Positions 16,425 to 24,668 of a DNA stretch of 36,453 nt are shown here, piece after piece. The position numbers and the translations under genes are program-made. Below the pieces are notes generated by a model that did no database searches, was not told the DNA's origin, and saw only the letters and a program-made list of their open reading frames with translations. Source of the DNA: an uncultured Bacteroidota bacterium (GTDB taxonomy: Bacteria > Bacteroidota > Bacteroidia > JABEUT01). Location: contig CAIWVW010000125.1 of assembly GCA_903916255.1 (NCBI GenBank), forward strand, positions 1-36,453, given 5' to 3'. Numbering within the stretch: position 1 is the first letter of the stretch; each line of letters begins with the position of its first letter.

Positions 16425-16451
16425 GCGCTGATTTGCAATCAGTGCCCAAAT
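16422..16451. repeat. 30-bp direct repeat, right copy (hairpin type)
   Basis: Identical to 15553-15582. Its first three bases supply the stop codon of the orphan gene. Downstream (16501-16514) lies another small hairpin, gtcgg-gcat-ccgac, preceded by ttgcct, like the tags of the hairpin array, so repeat material continues to about 16550. Confidence 0.75.
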
Positions 16452-16579
16452 TCCATAGCCGTTTTATGCCGTTATTTCCGTAATTTTTAATTGCTTGCCT
16501 GTCGGGCATCCGACTTATTGCCAGTCCGGCTCTTAGCCGTTTTATACGCCTTTAGGGGGTTGGGGCTAAAGTAAAAGGC

Positions 16580-19387
16580 TTACTTAATCAAATTAACACT
16601 TCCAGTGTATGAATGCTTGATATTCTTACTGTCATAAACGGTAATCAGATACACATAAGTATCTTCCTGGCAAATAGTGCCACTTCCGTTTACAGCACCG
16701 TTCCAACCGTTGTTTATATCCGTGCTGTGGAATAATTGCATTCCCCAGCGGTCGAAGATGTACATTTCAAAAGACTTTATATCATTGCCTTTGGGTTGGA
16801 AAATATCATTGCGCCCATTTCCGTTTGGTGTAAAACCGGACGGAATATACAAGGCATAAATTGGGTTAATTGCTATGCAGTTGTTCGTTGAATCCACACA
16901 ACCATGAATATTGGTAACTACCAATTCGGCACAATAGGTGCCTGTATCCTGATACGTGTGGCTTGCATTTTGGGTATAAGCGGTTGAATCGGTAGCATCG
17001 CCAAAACTCCAGTTCCAAGCGGCTATGCCATAGGCATCCGTTGAATTATCGGTGAACTGAATGGTTGGTTGCAGCATACTGGCCGGATTAGGCGACATAT
17101 TGAATGCCGGATTAGGATGGCTATAAACCGTTATGTAGTTATTCGTTACAAGGGTTGCGCTGCAACCGCTATCAGAGGTAACTGTAAGTTTCACGGAAAA
17201 CACACCCGGGTTCTGATAGCAGTAAAGAGGGTTTTCAATAAGTGAGGTATCACCATTGCCAAAATCCCATGCCCAGCCGCTAACTCGGGTAGAGGATATA
17301 GTGGAACGGTTATAAAATTGAACACATAAAGGTGCGCATCCTTGGGTTAATGCGGAACCTATAAGAGGAACAGGTTGTGGATTTACATACACGGTTACAT
17401 TGGCGGAAACTGTTCCGCAACCCGATGTCATGGTAACGGTATAGATGGTTGTTATTGCAGGAGTAACCGAAATTGAAGGTCCGCTTATATTTCCCGGGTT
17501 CCAGGTATAATTACTTCCATCACCTGATGCTATTAGCGTTACTGAACTTCCCGGACAAACAGACTGATTGGGGGTTACCGATAAAACCGGCAAAGGAAAT
17601 ACATGCACCGAAACTGTAGCGGAATTAGTGCAGTTATTCGCTGTTTTTCCAATAACCGTGTAGGTAGTATTTACGCTTGGTGTGGCCACAGGATTGGCAC
17701 AACTTGTGCAACTGAGGCCCGTGGAAGGAGCCCAGGTATATGTAGTAGCGCCCGAAGCGGTAAGTGTATCGGGGCTGCCAACACAAATGGTATCGGCAGA
17801 TGCAGTGACAGTTACAGTTGGTGTGGGATAACTTTTTACCGTATCTGTTATTGTTGCAGAACAGCCGTTGGCAGTTCCGGTAATTGTATAAACCGTAGTA
17901 ACAGTGGGTGATGCATTCGGATTAGAGCAGGTATAGCAATTTAGTCCGGTATTCGGAGTCCAGCTATACGTTGTTGCACCGGAGGCTGTTAATGCAATAG
18001 AATCGCCTGAGCATACCCCAGTATTCGGCGGGGTAACCTGAAGATTTAATGGAGGTTCCACAACTACTGTTACTTCTGTATCTTTTGTACAACTTGCTGT
18101 AGCAATAGCAACCGAATAGGTGGTAGTAGTTGTAGGCGTAACTGTAATGCTTGCATTGGTGGCTCCGTTGCTCCACAAGTAGGTAATTCCGCCACCGGCA
18201 GTTAATACAGAACTGCTGCCTAAGCAAATAGTATCCGGTGCAGCGCTTATAGTAACCGCAGGACCCGGTTCGATATCAATTATAAAGGTAGTCAGCAGGG
18301 AATCAGGTGGGGCTACATTATCGAAAGAATAAAGGCTGATAGTATGAACGCCCGTATTGGTGGAATTGCCAATAATCTGGATAACAACACTATCTTCCGA
18401 ACCATATGATTGATTGTAAATTATACTTACACCCGATGGGGCAGATGACAAAACTGTTGTAACAGTTGAATGTGGAATAACTGAATAAAACCAATAAGAT
18501 GTTTTTATTGTATCGCCCTCGCAAATTTTGAGTGTATCACAGGCGCTGCCTCCGCTCATTTCAAATGGCGAAGCGTTACCTGTGCAGCCATTCATGAAAA
18601 ATTCCCTGTTATCGAGCCAATACACACCATCATAGGATGATGAAGGCGGATAGGGGCCAACATAACTATTATTGGCACTGTTAAATTGCCCATATTGAAT
18701 ATTGCCTGTGCCATTTCCTTCATTTATTCCGGCTAACCCCGGATTGTTAGGAGACCCAAACCCGCCGACAGCACCTTGAGCAGTGCCTGCCGACCATGTC
18801 ATTTGCCCGTAACAAAACTCGATATTGTTGCCATTGGGAATAATAGGGTCGGTTCCGTTGCTGATAATAAGCTGGAAAGAGTTATCCTGTGCAGAATTGG
18901 ATGTTCCGAAATAATTTACCGTATCCCATTGAAATATAACGTAAGTGGGAGTTACCTTATACCAAACTAATCCCGTTCCCGGCCCAGTAAGGTTACGGCT
19001 GTCTTCATCCGACCAGAAAGGAGCAATAAATGCAGGTGCCGGAAGCGGTAATGTTTGAGGTTCATACGAAGAGGAGCCACCATACATGGATGCGGCACCA
19101 TTGCCCCAGGTAACAAACCCATTCATATCAACATATATCTGATTGACAGGGGTTCCATAAAAGCAAAAACTAAATGGAAGTGTAAGTATAGTGCTGCCAT
19201 ACGCATCGTCGTTGCGGTAGTAGGGAGATACCGGAGTTGGCCCGGAAATATCTACTGTATAGGGATATTCAGTAAAACTGGCATCTCTGGTTTTCCAGCA
19301 ATCGCAAGTGGTTTGGGCTTTAGGTTTTATTGAAATCAGGGTAAATGCAATAAACAAACTAAACAACAGCGTAGTTTTATTTTTCAT
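16580..19387 (-). CDS. Large surface protein: nidogen-like module, Ig/PKD repeats, T9SS type B sorting domain
   Basis: 935 residues. Signal peptide about 1-24 (ending KAQ). Residues about 27-270 are a nidogen-like module (LTLPFSFCFYG, FIAPFWSDEDSRN, YVIFQWDTVNYFG) paralogous to the 8934-10286 protein. Next come an Ig-like region (about 275-375), four or so bacterial Ig/PKD-type repeats of about 80 residues with LTASGATTYTW-like cores (to about 690), two PKD domains (GWAWDFGNGDTS; AAWNWSFGDATDS) and a gliding-motility-associated C-terminal (CHU_C) domain from about 850 (YIPSGFTPNGNGRNDIFQP, FEMYIFDRWGMQLF). The last marks T9SS type B cargo. It probably acts as a surface adhesin or secreted structural protein. 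It is single on its strand. Confidence 0.92.
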   Translation of the reverse strand: MKNKTTLLFSLFIAFTLISIKPKAQTTCDCWKTRDASFTEYPYTVDISGPTPVSPYYRNDDAYGSTILTLPFSFCFYGTPVNQIYVDMNGFVTWGNGAASMYGGSSSYEPQTLPLPAPAFIAPFWSDEDSRNLTGPGTGLVWYKVTPTYVIFQWDTVNYFGTSNSAQDNSFQLIISNGTDPIIPNGNNIEFCYGQMTWSAGTAQGAVGGFGSPNNPGLAGINEGNGTGNIQYGQFNSANNSYVGPYPPSSSYDGVYWLDNREFFMNGCTGNASPFEMSGGSACDTLKICEGDTIKTSYWFYSVIPHSTVTTVLSSAPSGVSIIYNQSYGSEDSVVIQIIGNSTNTGVHTISLYSFDNVAPPDSLLTTFIIDIEPGPAVTISAAPDTICLGSSSVLTAGGGITYLWSNGATNASITVTPTTTTTYSVAIATASCTKDTEVTVVVEPPLNLQVTPPNTGVCSGDSIALTASGATTYSWTPNTGLNCYTCSNPNASPTVTTVYTITGTANGCSATITDTVKSYPTPTVTVTASADTICVGSPDTLTASGATTYTWAPSTGLSCTSCANPVATPSVNTTYTVIGKTANNCTNSATVSVHVFPLPVLSVTPNQSVCPGSSVTLIASGDGSNYTWNPGNISGPSISVTPAITTIYTVTMTSGCGTVSANVTVYVNPQPVPLIGSALTQGCAPLCVQFYNRSTISSTRVSGWAWDFGNGDTSLIENPLYCYQNPGVFSVKLTVTSDSGCSATLVTNNYITVYSHPNPAFNMSPNPASMLQPTIQFTDNSTDAYGIAAWNWSFGDATDSTAYTQNASHTYQDTGTYCAELVVTNIHGCVDSTNNCIAINPIYALYIPSGFTPNGNGRNDIFQPKGNDIKSFEMYIFDRWGMQLFHSTDINNGWNGAVNGSGTICQEDTYVYLITVYDSKNIKHSYTGSVNLIK

Positions 19388-19434
19388 TTCTCCGTTCGTA
19401 ATTTTTTAAATACATATAGTTTAAAGATTCGGTT

Positions 19435-19442
19435 CAAAATTA
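19435..19442 (-). promoter_or_regulatory. Putative -7 box of the T9SS type B protein gene
   Basis: The minus strand reads TAATTTTG (TAnnTTTG), 47 nt before the ATG at 19387. A purine stretch, cggaga, sits just before the start codon. Confidence 0.4.
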
Positions 19443-19579
19443 GCTGAATCGTTTCAATTGCAGGCTGACAATTATCAGTTTCAAAATTCCAAACAATGTA
19501 ACTTTCGGTTCAACAGGCTTTATCAGCAATAGTAACGCATAAAAGGCCATTTTAGTTTATGAGCAGCAAAATATCTCCA

Positions 19580-19612
19580 AAAAAAATCCTGTCGGTTCGA
19601 CAGGATTTTTTT
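19580..19612 (-). terminator. Strong bidirectional intrinsic terminator
   Basis: A-tract, 9-bp core stem atcctgtcg / cgacaggat around a 3-nt loop (gtt, 19595-19597), then T-tract; including the A/T flanks the stem reaches about 15 bp. It lies 25 nt past the stop of the 19637-20608 gene and would end that transcript before the T9SS gene at 19387. Confidence 0.85.
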
Positions 19613-19636
19613 AAAATTCCGAATAAAATATAGTTA

Positions 19637-20608
19637 TCAGGTTGTGCGTAAAGCCCTTTTGGCATTGTAACGGGCCAGGTAATAGGCGGAAACTATCATG
19701 CTTCCCAATAACAGAATAATAAAAGTTGTTACTACCAGCCAGGCGTTTTTACCAAATAAGCCAAATAAATAACCGTCCTGTTTAGCTAAAGGAACATCAA
19801 TATATGATTGGCCTGCGTTAGATACTTTAACCCGCATTAACGAAAAAGGATTATATGCTTTTCGGGAAAAAACCACATAATAGTTGCCTTCCGGAATTCC
19901 CTGGCATTGAATGGTGCCTGTTTTATCGGATGAAGCGGAAGCCATAAGGGTGCTTCCTGAAAATACATCCATTACAACCGAATCTACATTCGATGAATTG
20001 GAGGCATCTTTGCAATGTGCAATAAGCACTCCGTCCCAATTATATTTACCCGATGATTCTTCCGAAGATATTTTGTTCAGTCTTGCCAGGGTAATACTAT
20101 CCTGAATACTACTAACCAAACAACCCTTTAAGTATTCTTCTTTATCGCCTGAATTTGTTCTAGCCAGTTCTGCACGTATAGAATCACTCAATAATTGATT
20201 TACAAAACTGACCGAATCAAGGTACGTACCCGGAAACATTTCAAATATTTGTGAATGTATATTCTCCATTCTTTCCTGAATATTTACCTTGCATGCAACA
20301 GGCGGAGGTACAGCTATTCTTCGGGTTGCTTTTTTCACTTCAGGTTGAGCGGCAATAGCCACAACTTCATTTTTATGGACTTTCAGCAAAGGCTTTTGAG
20401 GCGTCGATACCTTCTTAGGTAGTTCCACCGCAACTGCAGGAGCAGCCATTGTTTTATCCTGTTCTTTTTTAACTTTATGTCCGGCATAAAGAACATTTCC
20501 TTTCAGTTTTACGATGATATGCTTATTGGTGCCAAAACAATTGCCTGATAATAATATCGCGGCTAATATCGTTCCCCCGATTATTGTGTACACTCTTTCC
20601 TTTCTCAT
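19637..20608 (-). CDS. Membrane protein with extracytoplasmic linker and Cna/SpaA-like domain
   Basis: 323 residues. An N-terminal hydrophobic segment (about 8-27) may be a signal peptide or anchor. A Lys/Pro-rich stretch (about 40-105) is followed by a helical part (about 108-175) and a beta-sandwich-like domain (about 190-275: DSVVMDVFSGSTLMAS, GTIQCQGIPEGNYYVVFSR). A strong membrane helix (about 288-310) and a short basic tail close it. The beta part resembles carboxypeptidase-regulatory or Cna-B repeats; overall function is unknown. A promoter with a good -33/-7 match lies upstream and a strong terminator downstream, so it is a single-gene unit. It starts next to the candidate origin. Confidence 0.75.
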   Translation of the reverse strand: MRKERVYTIIGGTILAAILLSGNCFGTNKHIIVKLKGNVLYAGHKVKKEQDKTMAAPAVAVELPKKVSTPQKPLLKVHKNEVVAIAAQPEVKKATRRIAVPPPVACKVNIQERMENIHSQIFEMFPGTYLDSVSFVNQLLSDSIRAELARTNSGDKEEYLKGCLVSSIQDSITLARLNKISSEESSGKYNWDGVLIAHCKDASNSSNVDSVVMDVFSGSTLMASASSDKTGTIQCQGIPEGNYYVVFSRKAYNPFSLMRVKVSNAGQSYIDVPLAKQDGYLFGLFGKNAWLVVTTFIILLLGSMIVSAYYLARYNAKRALRTT

Positions 20609-20626
20609 GTTTTATTTGAATTTGCA

Positions 20627-20657
20627 CGAATTTATCTCCCATTTTTATGTATACCAA
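20627..20657 (-). promoter_or_regulatory. Putative promoter of the 19637-20608 gene
   Basis: On the minus strand TTG (20657-20655) is separated by 20 nt from TAAATTCG (20634-20627), one mismatch from TAnnTTTG. The leader would be about 15 nt. Confidence 0.5.
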
Positions 20658-20675
20658 GGAAAAGAACAACCCACT

Positions 20676-20896
20676 TATTCAACATGCTATGTTGATAACC
20701 GTATGAACATAAAATCGGAAAATCATTTGAAAGGCTTTTCAGTAGCGGCTTCAAAGATTTTAAAAGCATCTTATAAAATCCACTTTTTTTATGTTTTTTG
20801 CTGACTATTCAACATTGATTTGTGGATAAGTACAACCCGAAAAGCAGGGTTTTTGAAACAGGGAAGCAAGTTTATTCGGCTATTTTTTAAAAAATA
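20676..20896. other. oriC: Candidate replication origin (oriC-like DnaA-box cluster)
   Basis: Two inverted box pairs are 130 bp apart and have the same design. Pair 1 is tattcaaca (20676-20684), 5 nt, tgttgataa (20690-20698, TTATCAACA on the minus strand). Pair 2 is tattcaaca (20806-20814), 6 nt, tgtggataa (20821-20829, exactly the consensus DnaA box TTATCCACA on the minus strand). AT-rich DNA lies between them, and an AT-only 16-bp palindrome is at 20881-20896. The region is a divergent intergenic gap of 375 nt (20609-20983). dnaA is not in the window. Gene directions to left and right are weakly biased away from it. The origin call is inference; the boxes are seen directly. Confidence 0.45.
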
Positions 20897-20983
20897 TCAA
20901 CTGCTTGTTTCAGGTTGAAAAGCGATTTTTCGCCCAAAAATGAAGATATTTATATACCTTCGCCGCCCAATATTAAAATTAAA

Positions 20984-21718
20984 ATGAAAAAAACATTCGC
21001 ATTCTTATCACTTACTGCTATTGTAGCGAGTTCTCTTATTTATTCCAGTTGTAAAAACTCTTCATCGTCCGCATCTTCTTCCAATTTTGAAGGAGTGCTT
21101 ACCTATGAAGTTAAAGCCGGCGCAGGTTTACCGCCCGAAGTCAGCAATATGCTGGCATCTATGGTAATGAATACCTATATTAAAGGAGACCTTTCCCGTA
21201 CCGAAGAAGCGATGGCAGGTAATGCAAATATTGTAATTGCCGACAGTAAAAAACCGGATGACCCTATTATGCTTATTTCCATGTTTGGCCATAAATATGC
21301 TGTAAAGCGTAACGACAGTATGAAAAAAGCGGAAGCTGCCAATATTCCTAAAATTGAATATATCGATTCCAGCAAACAGATTGCCGGATACAATTGCAAG
21401 AAAGCAAGAATTACCATGAATGTTGCTAAACAAGGTACCTCCATCAGCGATGTTTATTATACAACTGACTTACCGTATGCTGACCCGCAAGGCCAATTTA
21501 AAGGCTTAAAAGGAATGCCTATGGAATTCAGCGTTAGCATGTCAGGTTTAAACCTTGTTTTTTCTGTAAAAACAGTTGAGAAGAAGAGTTTGGCTGATAG
21601 CCTATTCACTATTCCTTCCGATTATAAGCAAGTAAGCTTGGATGAACTTCAGAAAGAGCTTTCAGCCAGTATGCCGGCACCAAGTGCCAGCGATACTTCA
21701 ATGGGCAGCCCTAAGTAA
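20984..21718 (+). CDS. DUF4412-like lipoprotein
   Basis: 244 residues from the ATG at 20984; a longer frame from 20915 adds 23 residues with no signal character and is rejected. A lipobox (YSSC, Cys23) follows a signal helix. After a Ser-rich linker, the body starts EGVLTYEVK and contains TYIKGDLSRTEE, PIMLISMFGHKYAVKRND, the IAGYNCKKARITMN block, DVYYTTDLPYADP and SLFTIPSDYKQV. This is the layout of DUF4412-type LolA/LppX-like lipoproteins of Bacteroidota, which carry an unknown periplasmic function. A strong terminator follows. It is a single-gene unit beside the candidate origin. Confidence 0.8.
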   Translation: MKKTFAFLSLTAIVASSLIYSSCKNSSSSASSSNFEGVLTYEVKAGAGLPPEVSNMLASMVMNTYIKGDLSRTEEAMAGNANIVIADSKKPDDPIMLISMFGHKYAVKRNDSMKKAEAANIPKIEYIDSSKQIAGYNCKKARITMNVAKQGTSISDVYYTTDLPYADPQGQFKGLKGMPMEFSVSMSGLNLVFSVKTVEKKSLADSLFTIPSDYKQVSLDELQKELSASMPAPSASDTSMGSPK

Positions 21719-21737
21719 GTAGTTCTTTTTGAAATAA

Positions 21738-21770
21738 AAAAAGCCTCCGGATAATATCCGGAGGCTTTTT
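21738..21770. terminator. Bidirectional intrinsic terminator between convergent genes
   Basis: The stem agcctccggat / atccggaggct, extended by A- and T-tracts on either side, surrounds a 3-nt loop (21753-21755). It serves both the plus-strand lipoprotein (stop 21718) and the minus-strand TonB gene (stop 21786). Confidence 0.9.
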
Positions 21771-21785
21771 CATTTATTGGGTTTA

Positions 21786-22601
21786 CTAATGAATTCTGAA
21801 TTGTATAGGTATATTGAATTGTACCCTTACCGGATGCCCATCCTGTTTGCCGGGTGTCCATTTAGGCATTTCAGAAAGCACCCTTAAAGCTTCCTGGTTC
21901 AAATCCGGTCCGCCGTTAATACCCTTTAGCAGTGTAACATTGCTTATCGAGCCATCCTTTTCTACTACAAAGGAAGCGACTACTGTGCCTTGTATACCTA
22001 ATTCTATGTCCCTTGCCGAATACTGTAGTTTTCCACCTATGTAACTTTCTACATTCCCGCCGGGAAATTTAGGCATTTCGCCTACCCAGGTAAATATCTT
22101 CCCCGGCTGTTCAATAGGTGGAGTTCCGCCAGTTCCCGGATTAGGGGGCGTAATTATGGTAGGGTCTCCATCAGGTGTACCCCCGGGCACGGTAATGTGC
22201 GGGTTGTCATCCACAATAGGCTTGGGTGCACTGTCCAATGGAGTGTGTTGTGTAATTAATGGGATTAAATGAATGTTAGGATTCGATTTCGGAGGTTTAG
22301 TCGCATGTTGCACCGGTGGCGGCAAAATAATCTCCTTGTGAATGTCGATAATCCTCGGGTTTATTTTCAACCCATTGTCCGGTTTTGGAATTACCTTGTC
22401 AATGTTTCTTAATGCAAATGAAACACCCGCGCATAAAGCCACAATGGTAAGCGCCGATAAAAATGAAAGATAAAGAGCATTCGGATAACGTTTGCGGATA
22501 TAATAAGCTCCGTAAGCTTTGTGTCTTCCTTCGAAGACTACTTCATTGCGTGCAATGCTGGTAACGTCTGTCCAGTCGCCGCCTGTTTTGTACCCACTCA
22601 T
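21786..22601 (-). CDS. tonB: Energy transducer TonB
   Basis: 271 residues. A cytoplasmic N-terminus of about 40 residues (EGRHKAYGAYYIRKRYP) is typical of Bacteroidota TonB proteins. One membrane helix follows (about 41-64), then a Pro-rich periplasmic span (about 75-165, with several PPxxP-like stretches) and the TonB C-terminal domain (about 180-271: PKFPGG, GTVVASFVVEKDGSI, MPKWTPGKQDGHPV, FNIPIQFRI). It would couple the ExbBD proton motor to outer-membrane receptors such as the FecA-like one at 5417; exbB and exbD are not in the window. It diverges from a second TonB-C-domain gene at 22846. Confidence 0.92.
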   Translation of the reverse strand: MSGYKTGGDWTDVTSIARNEVVFEGRHKAYGAYYIRKRYPNALYLSFLSALTIVALCAGVSFALRNIDKVIPKPDNGLKINPRIIDIHKEIILPPPVQHATKPPKSNPNIHLIPLITQHTPLDSAPKPIVDDNPHITVPGGTPDGDPTIITPPNPGTGGTPPIEQPGKIFTWVGEMPKFPGGNVESYIGGKLQYSARDIELGIQGTVVASFVVEKDGSISNVTLLKGINGGPDLNQEALRVLSEMPKWTPGKQDGHPVRVQFNIPIQFRIH

Positions 22602-22833
22602 AGTGTTGAATTTTAAAGGTTATAACTAGTGCGGTCGATTTGTGCATGTTTTCGTTTTTTATTAATAACTGTGTTATATAGTCATTTAGTATTCATAACG
22701 CAAAATATAATTTTATGTTCTAATTATGGAAACATTGTTACCCTATGTTCGTATATAGTGCAGGTAACCCTTATCAACAGTTTGATGTGTATATAAAACA
22801 TTTTTACTTTATCGGTAACGGGTATAAATGGCT

Positions 22834-22841
22834 TAATTTTG
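22834..22841 (+). promoter_or_regulatory. TAnnTTTG box immediately before the 22846 start
   Basis: TAATTTTG ends 4 nt before the ATG. If used, the mRNA would be leaderless or nearly so. No good -33 element is at the expected spacing. Confidence 0.35.
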
Positions 22842-22845
22842 TGAT

Positions 22846-23358
22846 ATGAAAAAAAAGAAGGTTGGCCTATCCTGCTCGTTGTTGGTGCTGTTTTCAGCAT
22901 TCCTGACACACACACAGAAAGTTTCGGCACAGCAATTTGCTTATAACGACACACCTCCTCCCAGTAAAACAACACAGGTAGTTCAGGCTCCGCAAGCTCA
23001 AAAGCCGGCTGTAATGGGTACGATGGAACCTACCTTTCCCGGCGGTACAGATTCATTACAGAACTATCTGTTTATGCATATACAGACTCCTGATTCATTA
23101 TGGAAACGTGATATATCCGGTTCTATTTATTTTTCATTTTATGTTGAAAATGATGGAAAAATAGACCGTGTAAAAATTGAAAACGGAGTTCCATCTCCGG
23201 GTTGGGATTCTGCTGTAATAAGTTGTATCAGAACCATGCCTAAATGGATTCCGGGAAGCGTGAATGCTTCTCCGAAAGCTATGCGCTATTTCTTGCCGGT
23301 TAATGTTCCTCCCGGGCATGAGCTTTTCAATATGCCCGACAGCGTAAATATCCGATAG
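22846..23358 (+). CDS. Exported TonB C-terminal-domain protein without a lasting anchor
   Basis: 170 residues. A signal peptide (about 1-29, ending VSAQ) is followed by a short Pro/Gln linker (TPPPSKTTQVVQAPQAQKP) and a TonB C-terminal domain (about 60-165: MEPTFPGG, SGSIYFSFYVENDGKIDRV, IRTMPKWIPGS). The signal seems cleavable, so the domain would be free in the periplasm. It could compete for, or modulate, TonB-receptor contacts, or bind peptidoglycan. It is divergent from the tonB gene (244-nt gap) and convergent with purT, with stops 1 nt apart. Confidence 0.82.
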   Translation: MKKKKVGLSCSLLVLFSAFLTHTQKVSAQQFAYNDTPPPSKTTQVVQAPQAQKPAVMGTMEPTFPGGTDSLQNYLFMHIQTPDSLWKRDISGSIYFSFYVENDGKIDRVKIENGVPSPGWDSAVISCIRTMPKWIPGSVNASPKAMRYFLPVNVPPGHELFNMPDSVNIR

Positions 23359-23359
23359 C

Positions 23360-24538
23360 TTACATTGGTTCGGTGGGCTCTACAGCTACCAACTTTGAAA
23401 GCATAATTGCTTTTTCCTTCACGGCGTTTATATCTGCACCCATTTTGTCGTAGACCAATACTACTGCCATTCTTCTGTATGGGCGGGTGGTTGGCTTATT
23501 AAATATGCGTATGTCTGTTCGCGGTTCTTTCAATACATCCTTAACTCCTGAATAAATAGGAGCGCGGCCATTTTCGTCGGCCAATATAACTGCTGAAGCC
23601 CCTACCCTTTCCAGTTTAACTTCAGGAATAGGAAGCCCTAATATGGCACGGGCGTGCAACTCGAATTCATTCAGGTTTTGGGTAGCTGCCAATGTAACCA
23701 TACCCGTATCGTGTGGTCGTGGCGATAGTTCGGAAAAATAAACCCCGTTTTCTGTCAGAAAAAACTCTACCCCCCAAATACCTGCCCCGGTAAGGGCTTT
23801 TGTAACTTTATCGGCCATCATTTGAGCTTCCTCCAAGTCGGAATCTTTTATAAGGCAAGGCTGCCAGCTTTCCCTGTAATCGCCTCTTTCCTGCCTGTGC
23901 CCTATTGGCGGGCAAAATAAGGTTTTGCCATTTTTTTGTGTTACAGTAAGCAGGGTAATTTCGGAATGGAATTTTATAAACTCCTCCACTATTACTTCAG
24001 CATAATCGCCACGGCTGCCTTCCATTGCATATTTCCAGGCTTTTTCAATATCGTCTTTCGTTTTCACTATACTTTGTCCTTTGCCGCTGCTGCTCATTAA
24101 AGGCTTCACTACACACGGGATACCAATTTTTTCAACAGCCGAGGCAAACTCAGTTGCATTTTTTGCATAGCTGTATTTGGCTGTTCTTACTTTCAGCACC
24201 TCTGCCGCCAGGTTCCTTATTTCTTTACGATTCATGGTATAGTTTGCCGCGCTGGCGCTTGGAACAACCGTAATGCCATTTTTTTCATAATCATAAAACC
24301 GCTCAGTGCGTATGGCTTCAATCTCAGGAACTATAATATCGGGCTTATGTTTCGCCACAATTTGGTCGAGGGCGGAGCCATCCAGCATATTTATTACTTC
24401 ATATTCCTGGGAAACCTGCATGGCAGGAGCCCCCTGATAACTATCTACCGCAATTACATATTGGCCCAACCGTTGCAACGAAATCACCAATTCCCGCCCT
24501 AATTCTCCGGAGCCTAACAACATTATCTTCTTTCCCAT
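23360..24538 (-). CDS. purT: Formate-dependent phosphoribosylglycinamide formyltransferase 2
   Basis: 392 residues from the ATG at 24536-24538, which puts the nucleotide-binding start [14 protein letters not shown] at the N-terminus as in PurT; an upstream ATG at 24562 would add 8 residues. PurT is an ATP-grasp enzyme that formylates GAR with formate and ATP in purine synthesis. Visible blocks are [27 protein letters not shown], the phosphate loop [42 protein letters not shown] and [14 protein letters not shown]. The length is full. It is monocistronic and lies between two convergent/divergent unknown genes. Confidence 0.96.
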   Translation of the reverse strand: MGKKIMLLGSGELGRELVISLQRLGQYVIAVDSYQGAPAMQVSQEYEVINMLDGSALDQIVAKHKPDIIVPEIEAIRTERFYDYEKNGITVVPSASAANYTMNRKEIRNLAAEVLKVRTAKYSYAKNATEFASAVEKIGIPCVVKPLMSSSGKGQSIVKTKDDIEKAWKYAMEGSRGDYAEVIVEEFIKFHSEITLLTVTQKNGKTLFCPPIGHRQERGDYRESWQPCLIKDSDLEEAQMMADKVTKALTGAGIWGVEFFLTENGVYFSELSPRPHDTGMVTLAATQNLNEFELHARAILGLPIPEVKLERVGASAVILADENGRAPIYSGVKDVLKEPRTDIRIFNKPTTRPYRRMAVVLVYDKMGADINAVKEKAIMLSKLVAVEPTEPM

Positions 24539-24668
24539 ATAAAATTTGAATAACAGAGCCAAAGTAAGAAAATTAATAATCCCACGCCATGATATTCCTT
24601 TTAATTAGGCATCGCTGCTTTCCCTATAATAGGCTATATTGCAACTCTTTATTTTAGTTTTTATATTA

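Noticed and set aside
16550-16571. Stem ctttag / ctaaag after the T9SS type B gene
   Set aside because: Only 6 bp around a G-rich loop and no T-run; too weak for a terminator.
20915-20983. Upstream in-frame extension of the DUF4412-like lipoprotein
   Set aside because: The 23 extra residues would hide the lipoprotein signal; the ATG at 20984 gives a proper lipobox.
22771-22779. Another DnaA-like 9-mer, ttatcaaca
   Set aside because: A single box without a partner or AT-rich element; it shows the background rate of such 9-mers here and was not called an origin.
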